64,000 nt of DNA from an uncultured Lachnoanaerobaculum sp. (GTDB lineage Bacteria > Bacillota > Clostridia > Lachnospirales > Lachnospiraceae), in the NCBI GenBank assembly GCA_946999385.1, contig CAMQCZ010000002.1:45344-109343 (forward strand). Direction: 5' to 3'. Shown in pieces: positions 37,369 to 47,524 of this stretch; position 1 is the stretch's first letter, and every line of letters begins with the position of its first letter. The notes beneath the pieces are model-generated. The model made no database searches and had not been told where the DNA came from. It worked only from the letters and a program-made list of their open reading frames with translations. Both the position numbers and the translations under genes were made by a program.

Positions 37369-38459
37369 CGTAAATATTCCCTCATCAATTTTATTATCCT
37401 TTTATTTTCTCTATGTGTTCGTATACAAATTCTATAATAGCTTTCATCCAATCCCTTAAAATCTCTGCATGAACGTATTAGCACATTATATCCTAATAAA
37501 TATTTTTCCAAAGATTTTTTTTGCGTTTCAAGCTTAAAAAGTATGAAATTAGTATCTGAATGATACACTTCTATATCTAATTCCTCTAATTTATTTTTTA
37601 AGTATTTTCTTTCCTTCTTTAAATATTTCAAATTTTTATTTCTGATTTTTTTATAAATATCTATAGCCCTCAATCCTACATTTAAAGGAATAGTAGAAAT
37701 ATTCCAAGTAGGGCTTAAATTATCAAAGCTTTTTAGAATCCTTTGATTTGAAGAAAATAAATATGCAAGTCTAATAGCAGGCATAGCAAATAATTTTGTA
37801 AATGTTCTTAAAATAATAAGATTATCAAATTCATCTATTTTACTTATAAGACTGTACTTTCTTTCATTTTCTACAAAATCCATAAAACATTCATCCATTA
37901 TTAAATAAATATTATTTTTTTTACATACATTCAATATTATATTCAATAAATTTGCATCCATCAAATTTGAGCTTGGATTATTCGGATTGCAAATATATAG
38001 AGCAAGTAAATCCTTATCAAGATATTTCAATATATCTTCTTTTATATTAAAGTTGTTGACATCAAGCATATAATTTATTATTTCTATATCTTCATAAGCC
38101 TTAAATGATAATTTATATTCCAAAAAGCTTGGATTTATAAAAAGAATCTTTTTTTTACTTTCTTGTATATAAAATATATTGGCAAGCCTATAGATAATAT
38201 CAGTAGCTCCACTACCAAGCCTTATATTTTCAGGATTTGTTTGAAATAAATTTGAAATTTTTATTTTTAATTGATTTAAATCAAGTTGTGGATAATATCT
38301 TAAAAATTTGATATTATCTTTTATCACTTTTATCAAACTCTTATCCATACCAAAAGGATTTATATTTGATGAAAAATCCAAAATTTTATTCATGGTAATT
38401 TTTTTTTCTTGTGCAATCTTTAATGCCCTGCCACCATGCTTTGATTTATCCTCATTCAT
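37365..38459 (-). CDS. cobD: L-threonine-O-3-phosphate decarboxylase CobD
   Basis: This PLP enzyme makes (R)-1-amino-2-propanol phosphate for the lower-ligand linker. The 364-residue protein belongs to the histidinol-phosphate aminotransferase fold. It starts with the CobD-specific KHGGRALKIA, has DFSSNINPFG, NPNNPSS, and the PLP lysine in RTFTKLFAMPAIRLAY. I chose the ATG at 38,459, one base after the cbiF stop, because AAGGAA lies before it and the family begins with this motif. The next enzyme on the path (CbiB) is two genes upstream. Confidence 0.92.
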   Translation of the reverse strand: MNEDKSKHGGRALKIAQEKKITMNKILDFSSNINPFGMDKSLIKVIKDNIKFLRYYPQLDLNQLKIKISNLFQTNPENIRLGSGATDIIYRLANIFYIQESKKKILFINPSFLEYKLSFKAYEDIEIINYMLDVNNFNIKEDILKYLDKDLLALYICNPNNPSSNLMDANLLNIILNVCKKNNIYLIMDECFMDFVENERKYSLISKIDEFDNLIILRTFTKLFAMPAIRLAYLFSSNQRILKSFDNLSPTWNISTIPLNVGLRAIDIYKKIRNKNLKYLKKERKYLKNKLEELDIEVYHSDTNFILFKLETQKKSLEKYLLGYNVLIRSCRDFKGLDESYYRICIRTHRENKRIIKLMREYLR

Positions 38460-38460
38460 A

Positions 38461-39216
38461 TTAAATTCCTTTTCTAAATTCGTGAGTAAAATTTTTGTCA
38501 TATAATTTTGACATTTCATACTCTTTCCCTAAAAAATTTCCAATTAAAATCAATGCAGTTTTTCTAATATTTTCTTTTTTTACCAAAGTCGCTATATTAA
38601 CAAGACTTCCTTTAATTATTTTTTCATCCTTCCATGATGCTTTATAAATTACACAAACCGGAGTATTTTCATCATAAGAAAATTTCAATTCATTAACAAG
38701 TTCTTCAATCATGGAAATGCTAAGGAAAATAACCATACTAGCCTTATGCCTTGAAAGCTCTCTTATGCTTTCCATATCAGGAACCTTAGTTCTTCCCTGC
38801 ATACGTGTAAGTATCAAAGTCTGGCTTACATTAGGCAAGGTATATTCTTTTTTTATACTTGCGGCAGCTGCTAAAAAAGAACTGATTCCCGGAATTATTT
38901 CATAATCTATATTAAGCCTTTCAAGTATATCTATCTGCTCTCTGATTGTACCATAAATAGAAGGATCTCCTGTATGCACTCTTGCAACATCCTTATTATT
39001 AGTAATTGATTTTTTTATAATTTCAATTACTTCATCCAAATTTAGATAAGCTGAATTATAAATTTCCACTTCTTTTTTTATATCCTTAAAAATCTCTTTA
39101 TTTACTAATGAACCTGCATATATTATAACCGGAACCTTATCTATAATTTTTTTAGCTTTAATACTTAAAAGCTCAGGATCTCCGGGACCCGCACCTATAA
39201 AAAAAACCTTTGACAT
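38461..39216 (-). CDS. cbiF: Cobalt-precorrin-4 C11-methyltransferase CbiF
   Basis: CbiF uses S-adenosylmethionine to methylate C-11 of the corrin ring. The 251-residue product has the tetrapyrrole methylase motifs VFFIGAGPGDPELLSIK, YAGSLVN, ARVHTGDPSIYG, EIIPGISSFLAAAA and TLILTRMQGRTKVP, and the C-terminal LILIGNFLG. The RTKVP block separates CbiF/CobM from the other methylases. It lies 12 bases after cbiB and directly before cobD. Confidence 0.95.
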   Translation of the reverse strand: MSKVFFIGAGPGDPELLSIKAKKIIDKVPVIIYAGSLVNKEIFKDIKKEVEIYNSAYLNLDEVIEIIKKSITNNKDVARVHTGDPSIYGTIREQIDILERLNIDYEIIPGISSFLAAAASIKKEYTLPNVSQTLILTRMQGRTKVPDMESIRELSRHKASMVIFLSISMIEELVNELKFSYDENTPVCVIYKASWKDEKIIKGSLVNIATLVKKENIRKTALILIGNFLGKEYEMSKLYDKNFTHEFRKGI

Positions 39217-39228
39217 ATTTTCTCCAAC

Positions 39229-40182
39229 CTACAAAATTAATATTAAAAATGAAATTATAACAAATATAATACTTGCAAAAAGTATTAAATCATTTACTCT
39301 TTTTATATCTTCTACTTTAACACTTCGTATATCATCACCTATATAAGGTTTTTTATATAATTTTCCGAAATAATAAGCATCTCCTGCAAGCCTTATATTA
39401 AAAAGTCCTGATACTACACTTTCAGTTTGTGCAGAATTTGGAGAAGCATGATTATATCTATCTCTTTTAAATATATAATATCCATTCTTTATACTCATAT
39501 CAGTAAAAAATAAAGCTGAAAATAATAATAAGAACGCTGATATTCTAGCCGGAATATAATTTAAAATATCATCAATTTTTGCAGAAAAATATCCTATATC
39601 CTTATATTTTTCATCCTTATATCCTATCATAGAATCAAGAGTATTAACCATTTTATATATGCATACACCATAAATAAAAAAAATAATATAATAAAACATA
39701 GGAGCAATAATGCCATCACTAAAATTTTCTGCTACTGTTTCTATACTTGCTTTTATTATCTGTTCTTCATTTAATGATTCAACATCTCTTCCTACTATCA
39801 TAGATAACATCTTTCTTGCTTTTTCTATATTATTTTCCTTTAATGCTTTATATACCTTCATGCTCTCTACTCTAAGTGATCTACAAGCTAAAAATTGATA
39901 AAAAATAAAAGATGAAATAAATGTATATATATATTTTTTGTTAATAATTATTAGAATATATAAAATAAAAAAATATATAGAAAAGACTATTAAATTTGAT
40001 ATTACAACTATATAAAATCCATATAATTTGAATTTATTTTTATCCCTTTTTCTAAAAAAAGATTCTAAAAATAAGATTATTTTACCAAATAATCTAATAG
40101 GATGTGGAAAGTTATGAGGATCTCCAATAAATAAATCCAATATAAAAGCAATTATTAAAATTATTGATGAATTAGTAAGCAT
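39229..40182 (-). CDS. cbiB: Adenosylcobinamide-phosphate synthase CbiB
   Basis: CbiB joins adenosylcobyric acid to aminopropanol phosphate in the membrane. The 317-residue protein has four or five helices, the N-terminal LDLFIGDPHNFPHPIRLFGK motif, SIETVAENFSDGIIAPMFYY and NTLDSMIGYKDEKY, and the C-terminal SPNSAQTESVVSG. All are standard for the family. It is five bases downstream of cobS. Confidence 0.95.
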   Translation of the reverse strand: MLTNSSIILIIAFILDLFIGDPHNFPHPIRLFGKIILFLESFFRKRDKNKFKLYGFYIVVISNLIVFSIYFFILYILIIINKKYIYTFISSFIFYQFLACRSLRVESMKVYKALKENNIEKARKMLSMIVGRDVESLNEEQIIKASIETVAENFSDGIIAPMFYYIIFFIYGVCIYKMVNTLDSMIGYKDEKYKDIGYFSAKIDDILNYIPARISAFLLLFSALFFTDMSIKNGYYIFKRDRYNHASPNSAQTESVVSGLFNIRLAGDAYYFGKLYKKPYIGDDIRSVKVEDIKRVNDLILFASIIFVIISFLILIL

Positions 40183-40187
40183 ATTTT

Positions 40188-40946
40188 CTACCTAAATACT
40201 ATTATAATACTCAAAATAGCAACTAAATTAGACATTGTAAAAAAATGTCCACACAAATCCCCGCTTACTCCTGAAAATAATTTTTTAGCCATAAAAATAT
40301 GAAATAAAAAATATAAAAAGCTTGTAATAATGATAATAATATTTTTTAAGCTTAAATATATTAAAAAAATATTTATAATAACTATTATAATCATCAATAT
40401 AAAGGCGGCATTTTTATTGGAATTTTTTCTAAAATTATAAGCTAATCCATCTTCCTTTGCTGTCTTTACAAGGCATAAAGAAAGTGTTGAATATGCTCTT
40501 ATTATAATTGCATAAATTGCAAAAATATATATTTGTATATCATTTTTAATTTCTGTCATAGCTCCAAAAAATATTAAGCTATAAATAATTGAACCTATTA
40601 TTGCATAAGCACCAATATGACTATCCTTCAGAATTTCTAATTTCTTTTCAATACTTTGATTTGAACCGAGTGCATCACAAGTGTCTACAAAGCCGTCAAA
40701 ATGTATTCCACCTGTATAAATTATCGACAAAGTAGCAAGTAGAACTGAGCGAAAAATAATTCCTATATTTAAATATAAAGATAACTTCCATATAAAAATA
40801 TATAAAAATGCTTCTAAAATACCTACCAAGGGGAAAAAAGCAAGTATATATTTCATATTTTTTTTATTCCAATCTGCCGCCGGGAGTGGCAAAATTGTAT
40901 ACATATTAAAACACATAAGTATAGAATTAAATATTTCTTTAATCAT
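40188..40946 (-). CDS. cobS: Cobalamin synthase CobS (adenosylcobinamide-GDP ribazoletransferase)
   Basis: CobS performs the last assembly step in the membrane, attaching alpha-ribazole to adenosylcobinamide-GDP. The 252-residue protein has about seven helices and the motifs TGGIHFDGFVDTCDALG, EILKDSHIGAYAIIG and GVSGDLCGHFF. The ATG follows AAAGGAAG. It begins only ten bases after polC, so no room is left for a separate promoter or a cobalamin riboswitch; the cobalamin genes must be read from upstream or from inside polC. Confidence 0.95.
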   Translation of the reverse strand: MIKEIFNSILMCFNMYTILPLPAADWNKKNMKYILAFFPLVGILEAFLYIFIWKLSLYLNIGIIFRSVLLATLSIIYTGGIHFDGFVDTCDALGSNQSIEKKLEILKDSHIGAYAIIGSIIYSLIFFGAMTEIKNDIQIYIFAIYAIIIRAYSTLSLCLVKTAKEDGLAYNFRKNSNKNAAFILMIIIVIINIFLIYLSLKNIIIIITSFLYFLFHIFMAKKLFSGVSGDLCGHFFTMSNLVAILSIIIVFR

Positions 40947-40956
40947 AAATCTTCCT

Positions 40957-43900
40957 TTATTTTAATATATCAAAAATTGATATTTGATTACTAGTCGGTA
41001 ATGAGGAAAGTAGTGATAATTTATCCATTAATTCACAAGTTGATTTTCCTACTCTTGCTCTTGACATAAAATCTTCTTTTGAAATAAATTCACCTTGTTT
41101 TGCAGCTATTTCTATTGATTTTGCAGCTATTTCTCCCAAACCGTCTATGCTTGCAAGACTTGGCATTATTTTTTTATCACTAGTAATAATAAATTTATCA
41201 GCCTTTGCCTTATATATATCTATAGGCTCAAATTCAAATCCTCTTGCATACATTTCTTGTACTATTCTCATATCTCTTAATGTATCACTATCCTTTTGAC
41301 TTATATTTGATTGATTCTTTTTTTCTAATAATTTTTTATAATTATATTCTAGTCTTTCTTTTCCAAAACACATTAATTCATATGAAAATGCTGAAGCTCT
41401 AATTGTGAAAAATGCTGTATAATATTCCAATGGATAATTTATTTTACAATATGCAATACGCCATGCCATCATAACATAAGCGGCAGCATGAGCCTTAGGA
41501 AACATATATTTTATTTTTTGGCAAGAATTTATATACCAATCAGGTACACCCACTTTTTTCATATCCTCTATATTATCCTTTGTAAGTCCCTTGCCTTTAC
41601 GAACTGCTTCCATAATTTTAAATGACTTTCCTTCCTCTAATCCCTTATCTATAAGATAAATCATTATATCATCTCTAGTACATATAGCTGTTCTTATGCT
41701 TGCCTGCCCTTCTTTTATAAGTGTTTGTGCATTTCCGAGCCAAACATCCGTCCCATGTGATAAGCCTGAAATTCTAACCAAATCCGATAAACCTTCAGGC
41801 TTTGCTTCAATAAGCATTTGCATAGCAAAATCTGTTCCAAACTCAGGTATCCCCAGAGCACCAAGTGGACAACCCATAATATCATCCGGAGTCAATTTCA
41901 AAGCTTTTGTACTTTTGAACAAGCTCATTGTTTCCTTACAATCAAGCGGAATATCTTTAACCGGATCTATTCCCGTCAAATCTGAAAGCATTCTTATCAT
42001 AGTGGGATCCATATGACCTAAAATATCAAGCTTTAATAAATTATGATCTATTGCATGATAATCAAAATGTGTTGTTATTATTTCACTATTCATATCATTT
42101 GCAGGTCTTTGTACAGGTGTAAAGCTATATATTTCTTCTCCATGAGGTAAAACTATAATACCGCCAGGATGCTGACCGGTAGTTCTTTTAACGCCGACAC
42201 AGGCCTTTGTCAGCCTTTCTATCTCACATTTTCTCTTTATCTGACCATGCTCCTCATAATATTTTTTTACATATCCATAAGCAGTTTTATCTGCTAATGT
42301 ACCAACTGTACCTGCACGAAATGTATGACCCTGACCAAATATCTCCTCTGTATAAGCATGTGCTCTTGCCTGATATTCTCCTGAAAAATTCAAATCAATA
42401 TCAGGCTCCTTATCTCCTTTAAAGCCTAAAAATGTTTCAAATGGAATATCAAAGCCGTCTTTTTTTAATTTTTTTCCACAATTAGGACAAAGCTTATCAG
42501 GCATATCACATCCTGCCATTCCTGAAAATGCTCTCACCTGAGGACTGTCAAATTCTGTATATTTACATTCACAATAATAATGAGGTGGCAATGGATTAAC
42601 CTCTGTTATTCCTGAAGTATATGCCGCAAAGCTTGAACCCACAGAACCTCTTGATCCTACAAGATAACCATCAGACATACTTTTTTCAACTAATTTTTTT
42701 GCAATAATATACATAACTGCAAAACCGTTTTTTATTATCGAATTAAGTTCTTTTTCTAATCTTTTTTCAACTATTTCAGGTAATTTTTCACCATATTGTT
42801 CATGTGCCTTTTTATAGCAAGCCTTTCTTAATTCCTCATCACTATTTGCTATAAAAGGAGGGCATTTGTCAGGTCTTACCGGCTTTATAAATTCTATCTT
42901 ATCTGCTATTTTAACAGTATTTGTTACAACTATTTCGTAAGCTTTTTTTTCTCCCAAATAATTAAAGGATTCAAGCATCTCATCAGTTGTTCTAAAATAT
43001 AATGGTGCTTGTCTTTCAGCATTATTATATCCTTTTCCATACATTATTATTTTTCTATATATTTCATCTTCAGGATTTAAAAAATGAACATTGCTTGTTG
43101 CACAAACTAATTTTGAACATTTAGCTGCTATATCTATTATTTTTTTATTTATATTTTCAATATCAGTTATAGAATTAATATTATACCTGTCTGAACTTAT
43201 CCAATCCACTTTATTTTCTGCCGGTTCCACCTCTATATAATCATAAAAGCTTATTAATCTTTCTATTTCATCTTCTTTTTTTCCATCTAATATTGCTTCA
43301 TAGATTTCACCTGTATCACAGGAAGCTCCTACTATCAATCCTTCTCTATACTTTTCTAAAATTGATTTTGGTATGCGTGGTATTTTATTAAAATATTCTA
43401 TATGTGATAATGATACTAATTTATATAAATTGATTCTTCCAATGTCATTTTTTGCCAAAATAATCATATTATTTGCTCTGGATTTTTTAATAATATTTAT
43501 AGAAGTCTTACTCTTACTTGCTATCTTATCTAATGTGAAAATACCTCTTTCTTTTAACATTTTGATAAATTCCATCCATATATCCGCTGTAGCCTTCGCA
43601 TCATCTACTGCTCTATGGTGATTTTCCAGTTTAATATTTAATGCCTTTGCTACCGTATCAAGCTTAAACCTATTCAAATTAGGTAATAAAAATCTTGCCA
43701 TTGAAACAGTATCTATTATACTGGGATTGTATAATAAACCTAAATCTTTAGATTTTTCTTTTACAAATCCCGTATCAAAGCTTGCATTATGAGCAACTGC
43801 AATGCAGCCCTTTGAAAATTCCAAAAACCTTGGTAAAACAAGCTCTATAGTATCAGCAGATGAAACCATATTATCATTTATACCTGTTAATTCTTCAATT

Positions 43901-45366
43901 TTAAATGGTATAGGTATTTGAGGATTTACAAAGCTTGAAAATCTATCTATTATTTTTCCATCTTTTATTTTTACTGCTCCAAACTCTATTATTTTATCAT
44001 TAACTGCTGAAAATCCCGTGGTTTCTATATCAAAAACAACAAATGTATCGTCCAATGTATAATTTTCAGGTTTTATTACTATATCCTTTAAATCATCTAT
44101 AACAAAAGCTTCTAATCCATATATTAACTTAAAATTTCTTTCTAATTTTTCTATAACATGATTTGCTTCTGTAAATGCCTGTACATTCCCAAGATCGGTA
44201 ATAGCTACAGCTTCATGTCCCAAATCATAAGCTTTTTTTATAATATCCTTTTCTGAGCTTACGCCATCAAACTCACTCATTTTAGTATGGCAATGAAGCT
44301 CAACTCTTTTTTTATTTGCACTGTCAATCTGTGAATTTATTTTTACACTATTATATTTTTTTATACCTATAATACTATTTATAGTAAGCTCCCCATCAAA
44401 TTTATCAATGCTTGGTATACCTCTAAGCTTTATATAGCTGCCAAGCCTTAATGCATTTTTTATATCATCAAGTAAATTTTCTCTTGCAAAAATTTTTGCA
44501 TTAATAGAATCTGTAAAATCTGTAATTGTAGCTATAAATAAAGTAGAACTTGTTTTCTCAAAATATCTTTCATCTAAAGCACATATTTGACCACAAATAT
44601 TTATTTCACCTATTTCACCTATAATATCCTTTATTTCTATAAAATCATCTTCAAAATCTTTGCCATATAAAACTTCAGGATTTGTAGTCTTTTTAGTATA
44701 ATTAAATTTAGCTTTATCATATTTTTTATATTCTTTTTTTACTTCTATATTATTTATATCAATTTTATTTTTATCTTTATTAATTTTTTCTTCTTCAGGC
44801 TTTAAGCTGTTATCAGCTACTATATATTTATTAATATTTTCATTATCTATATCTTTTTTTATTTCTTTTTCAAAATATTTGATATTAAAAATACAAGATA
44901 CTCCACATCTTTCAATAAAAATTTTCTCTAAAATTCTTATAAGCTCAGGCATAGCTTTCTTATTATAAAAATTATCTTCAATACTTACAAAAATATTTTT
45001 TTCATCAAAAGTAAATTTTGCCATATTAAAAATTGTGTAATATATATGGCTGTAATTTTTCAACTCAAATAATATGCTTTCCTTATATGCCTCATATAAG
45101 TTTTTAGGTGTATATACTTCCGGCAAAGAAAATTTTTCTATTATTCTTATTTCAACAATTCTATTATAAAATAATGTTTTTTTAATATTTTTTTCCAATT
45201 CAACAAGGCTCATCTTATCGATGAGCCTACAAGACTTTATATATATAGTAAGACAATCTAATTTTTGATTTGAACTGATCCTTATAATATTTATGTATTT
45301 AGATAATTCTTCCAATGTAGAATTTTCAAATTTAAAGTCTAAAAAAACATCTTTAAAAGCTTTCAT
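40957..45366 (-). CDS. polC: DNA polymerase III alpha subunit, Gram-positive PolC
   Basis: PolC is the main replicative polymerase of low-GC Gram-positive bacteria, with built-in proofreading. The 1,469-residue product has an N-terminal domain and an OB fold, the PHP domain starting VELHCHTKMSEFDG near residue 355, the inserted DnaQ-like exonuclease VVFDIETTGFS near 443 with HNASFDTGF and HHRAVDDAKAT, the polymerase core with GSRGSVGSSF and the acidic EPDIDLNFSGEY near 985, then a zinc-finger-like CECKYTEF...CPNCGKK. The ATG at 45,366 has AAGGAG four bases before it. It follows ispG by one base, the usual clostridial order. Confidence 0.97.
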   Translation of the reverse strand: MKAFKDVFLDFKFENSTLEELSKYINIIRISSNQKLDCLTIYIKSCRLIDKMSLVELEKNIKKTLFYNRIVEIRIIEKFSLPEVYTPKNLYEAYKESILFELKNYSHIYYTIFNMAKFTFDEKNIFVSIEDNFYNKKAMPELIRILEKIFIERCGVSCIFNIKYFEKEIKKDIDNENINKYIVADNSLKPEEEKINKDKNKIDINNIEVKKEYKKYDKAKFNYTKKTTNPEVLYGKDFEDDFIEIKDIIGEIGEINICGQICALDERYFEKTSSTLFIATITDFTDSINAKIFARENLLDDIKNALRLGSYIKLRGIPSIDKFDGELTINSIIGIKKYNSVKINSQIDSANKKRVELHCHTKMSEFDGVSSEKDIIKKAYDLGHEAVAITDLGNVQAFTEANHVIEKLERNFKLIYGLEAFVIDDLKDIVIKPENYTLDDTFVVFDIETTGFSAVNDKIIEFGAVKIKDGKIIDRFSSFVNPQIPIPFKIEELTGINDNMVSSADTIELVLPRFLEFSKGCIAVAHNASFDTGFVKEKSKDLGLLYNPSIIDTVSMARFLLPNLNRFKLDTVAKALNIKLENHHRAVDDAKATADIWMEFIKMLKERGIFTLDKIASKSKTSINIIKKSRANNMIILAKNDIGRINLYKLVSLSHIEYFNKIPRIPKSILEKYREGLIVGASCDTGEIYEAILDGKKEDEIERLISFYDYIEVEPAENKVDWISSDRYNINSITDIENINKKIIDIAAKCSKLVCATSNVHFLNPEDEIYRKIIMYGKGYNNAERQAPLYFRTTDEMLESFNYLGEKKAYEIVVTNTVKIADKIEFIKPVRPDKCPPFIANSDEELRKACYKKAHEQYGEKLPEIVEKRLEKELNSIIKNGFAVMYIIAKKLVEKSMSDGYLVGSRGSVGSSFAAYTSGITEVNPLPPHYYCECKYTEFDSPQVRAFSGMAGCDMPDKLCPNCGKKLKKDGFDIPFETFLGFKGDKEPDIDLNFSGEYQARAHAYTEEIFGQGHTFRAGTVGTLADKTAYGYVKKYYEEHGQIKRKCEIERLTKACVGVKRTTGQHPGGIIVLPHGEEIYSFTPVQRPANDMNSEIITTHFDYHAIDHNLLKLDILGHMDPTMIRMLSDLTGIDPVKDIPLDCKETMSLFKSTKALKLTPDDIMGCPLGALGIPEFGTDFAMQMLIEAKPEGLSDLVRISGLSHGTDVWLGNAQTLIKEGQASIRTAICTRDDIMIYLIDKGLEEGKSFKIMEAVRKGKGLTKDNIEDMKKVGVPDWYINSCQKIKYMFPKAHAAAYVMMAWRIAYCKINYPLEYYTAFFTIRASAFSYELMCFGKERLEYNYKKLLEKKNQSNISQKDSDTLRDMRIVQEMYARGFEFEPIDIYKAKADKFIITSDKKIMPSLASIDGLGEIAAKSIEIAAKQGEFISKEDFMSRARVGKSTCELMDKLSLLSSLPTSNQISIFDILK

Positions 45367-45367
45367 T

Positions 45368-46444
45368 TTACTCCTTACCACAATTTTTTTCAGCTACTAA
45401 TATATCCAGCTCATTTTTCAATGCATCTAATAATTCATCTTCATTTAATCTTTTGATAACTTCACCTTTTTTTATAATTATACCGTTACCTTTACCTCCT
45501 GCAATACCTATATCAGCCTCCTTGGCTTCTCCCGGACCATTGACAACACAGCCCATAACTGCAACCTTAATATCCAAATCATAGTGTGAAATCATTTCTT
45601 CAACTTTATTTGCTAATTCAATCAAATCAATATCTGTTCTCCCACAAGTAGGACATGAAACCAATTCTATACCATTTTTTCTAAGTCCTAATGTTTGTAA
45701 AATATGCTTAGCACATCTTATTTCCTCTAATGGACTGCCAGTAAGTGATACTCTTATAGTATCACCTATACCTTGATATAAAATAATCCCAAGACCAATA
45801 CTTGATTTAATCATACCTCTTTTTACAGTTCCTGCTTCTGTTATACCTATATGTAAAGGAAAGTCTATTTTTTGTGATAAAATTTCATGTGCTTTAATAC
45901 ACATAAGGACATCACTTGATTTTATACTTACAACAATATTTTCATAATCCAAATCTCTTATAATATTAACCTTGTCTATAGCAGATTCTACAATCCCTAA
46001 AGCTGTAACCCCATGATATTTTTCAATAAATTTTTTTTCGAGTGAACCGGAGTTTACTCCTACTCTGATAGGTATATTCCTTTGCTTACAAGCAGAAACA
46101 ACAGCCTTTATTCTATCAATTCCACCTATATTTCCCGGGTTTATTCTTATTTTATCCACTCCATTTTCTATAGAAAGTAAAGCTAATTTATAATCAAAAT
46201 GTATATCCGCTACTAATGGAATATGAATATTTTTCTTTATTTCTTTTATAGCCTTAGCCGCCTCCACATTAGGAATAGCAACTCTTATTATTTCACAGCC
46301 TTCTTTTTCCAAGCTCAAAATCTGCTCAACGGTATTTTTCACATCTTCAGTTTTAGTATTACACATAGATTGAATAAGTATAGGATTATTTCCACCTATA
46401 GCTTTATTGCCTATTTTTATTTCTCTTGTTTTTCTTCTTTCCAT
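45368..46444 (-). CDS. ispG: 4-hydroxy-3-methylbut-2-enyl-diphosphate synthase IspG (GcpE)
   Basis: IspG is a [4Fe-4S] enzyme late in the MEP isoprenoid pathway. The 358-residue product has the short bacterial form. It starts RRKTREIKIGNKAIGG and NPILIQSMCNTKT and has VADIHFDYKLAL and RINPGNIG. The cluster ligands are in SCPTCGRTDIDL and AVMGCVVNGPGEA. It is six bases after rseP. With dxr and uppS in the same run it links precursor supply to undecaprenyl carrier synthesis. Confidence 0.97.
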   Translation of the reverse strand: MERRKTREIKIGNKAIGGNNPILIQSMCNTKTEDVKNTVEQILSLEKEGCEIIRVAIPNVEAAKAIKEIKKNIHIPLVADIHFDYKLALLSIENGVDKIRINPGNIGGIDRIKAVVSACKQRNIPIRVGVNSGSLEKKFIEKYHGVTALGIVESAIDKVNIIRDLDYENIVVSIKSSDVLMCIKAHEILSQKIDFPLHIGITEAGTVKRGMIKSSIGLGIILYQGIGDTIRVSLTGSPLEEIRCAKHILQTLGLRKNGIELVSCPTCGRTDIDLIELANKVEEMISHYDLDIKVAVMGCVVNGPGEAKEADIGIAGGKGNGIIIKKGEVIKRLNEDELLDALKNELDILVAEKNCGKE

Positions 46445-46450
46445 ATTTTC

Positions 46451-47524
46451 CTATCTATTTACTATCTTCAATATATCATTAAATATTATAAATGCCATAA
46501 ATAGCATCAAAACTATAAAACCGGTTATATGAACATATGTTTCGATATTCTTGTTAAGCCTTTTATGTGTTAATATTTCAAATAAATAAAATATAAGTCT
46601 GCCACCATCAAGAGCAGGTATAGGCAATAAATTCATAACACCTAAGTTGGCACTTAATAGTATCATTAAATTAGCTAAAGATAAAATAAGTATATGTAAT
46701 CCATATTTTTTTGATGTATCCACAGTTTGACTGACAAAGTTCACTATTCCTACAGGTCCACTTATTTGATCAAGTCCAATAAGTCCTGTAAATATAGCTT
46801 TTAATCCTAATAATGTATTTTTTATATTAAAATAAATTTCATATAAACTATATTTCAATAAATCTGTTATAGAATTAAGCTTATGTTGATTTGTGTCCCA
46901 AGTTATTCCTATAATTTTTTTTGAAATTTTTGTATCCATTTTAGGCTCAAGCTGATATTTATATATTCTATATTTATTATTTTCAAGTCTTTTAACTTCA
47001 ATATCATATTTTTGTGGATTATTAAGCATATTATATAATAAAAAATCTCTCAATATATAAACATTTTTACCATTTATTTTACTTATTATATCGCCTTTTC
47101 TTATACCCGCTTCCTGAGCCGGAAAATTTTTAATAGTATCTGCTATTATAGGCTTATCTATACCTGTATTTGCCAAAACAAACATAGCTAAAATAAAAGC
47201 TAAAATAAAATTAAATAAAGGACCTGCAAAGACAACCATAAATCTTGCCCATACAGATTTTGCCGCAAAACTTCTATTTTTTCTATTTTCATCTATTTCA
47301 TTTTCATTAAGATCATCTTCTCCAAGCATACGACAAGAACCGCCTAAGGGTAGAAGCTTTAAAGAATATAAGGTTTCCTTACCTTGAAATTTCAAGATTT
47401 TAGGTCCCATTCCTATAGAATATTCCAAAACCTCTATATCATTGATTTTTGCAAATATAAAATGTCCAAACTCATGTATGCTTACAATGATGCTAAAAAT
47501 CACTAAAGCAATAATTATATTCAT
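46451..47524 (-). CDS. rseP: Site-2 membrane metalloprotease RseP/RasP
   Basis: The protease cuts membrane-embedded substrates such as anti-sigma factors and signal-peptide remnants. The 357-residue protein has the zinc motif HEFGH at residues 17-21 in the first helix, a single PDZ domain in the middle (IIADTIKNFPAQEAGIRKGD), and the second metal motif NLLPIPALDGGRL in the third helix. This single-PDZ form is the Gram-positive one. It overlaps dxr by four bases. Confidence 0.95.
   Translation of the reverse strand: MNIIIALVIFSIIVSIHEFGHFIFAKINDIEVLEYSIGMGPKILKFQGKETLYSLKLLPLGGSCRMLGEDDLNENEIDENRKNRSFAAKSVWARFMVVFAGPLFNFILAFILAMFVLANTGIDKPIIADTIKNFPAQEAGIRKGDIISKINGKNVYILRDFLLYNMLNNPQKYDIEVKRLENNKYRIYKYQLEPKMDTKISKKIIGITWDTNQHKLNSITDLLKYSLYEIYFNIKNTLLGLKAIFTGLIGLDQISGPVGIVNFVSQTVDTSKKYGLHILILSLANLMILLSANLGVMNLLPIPALDGGRLIFYLFEILTHKRLNKNIETYVHITGFIVLMLFMAFIIFNDILKIVNR

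Noticed and set aside
40947..40956. Cobalamin riboswitch before the cobalamin genes
   Set aside because: Only ten bases separate polC from cobS and the gaps between the later genes are as small, so a riboswitch of about 200 bases does not fit.
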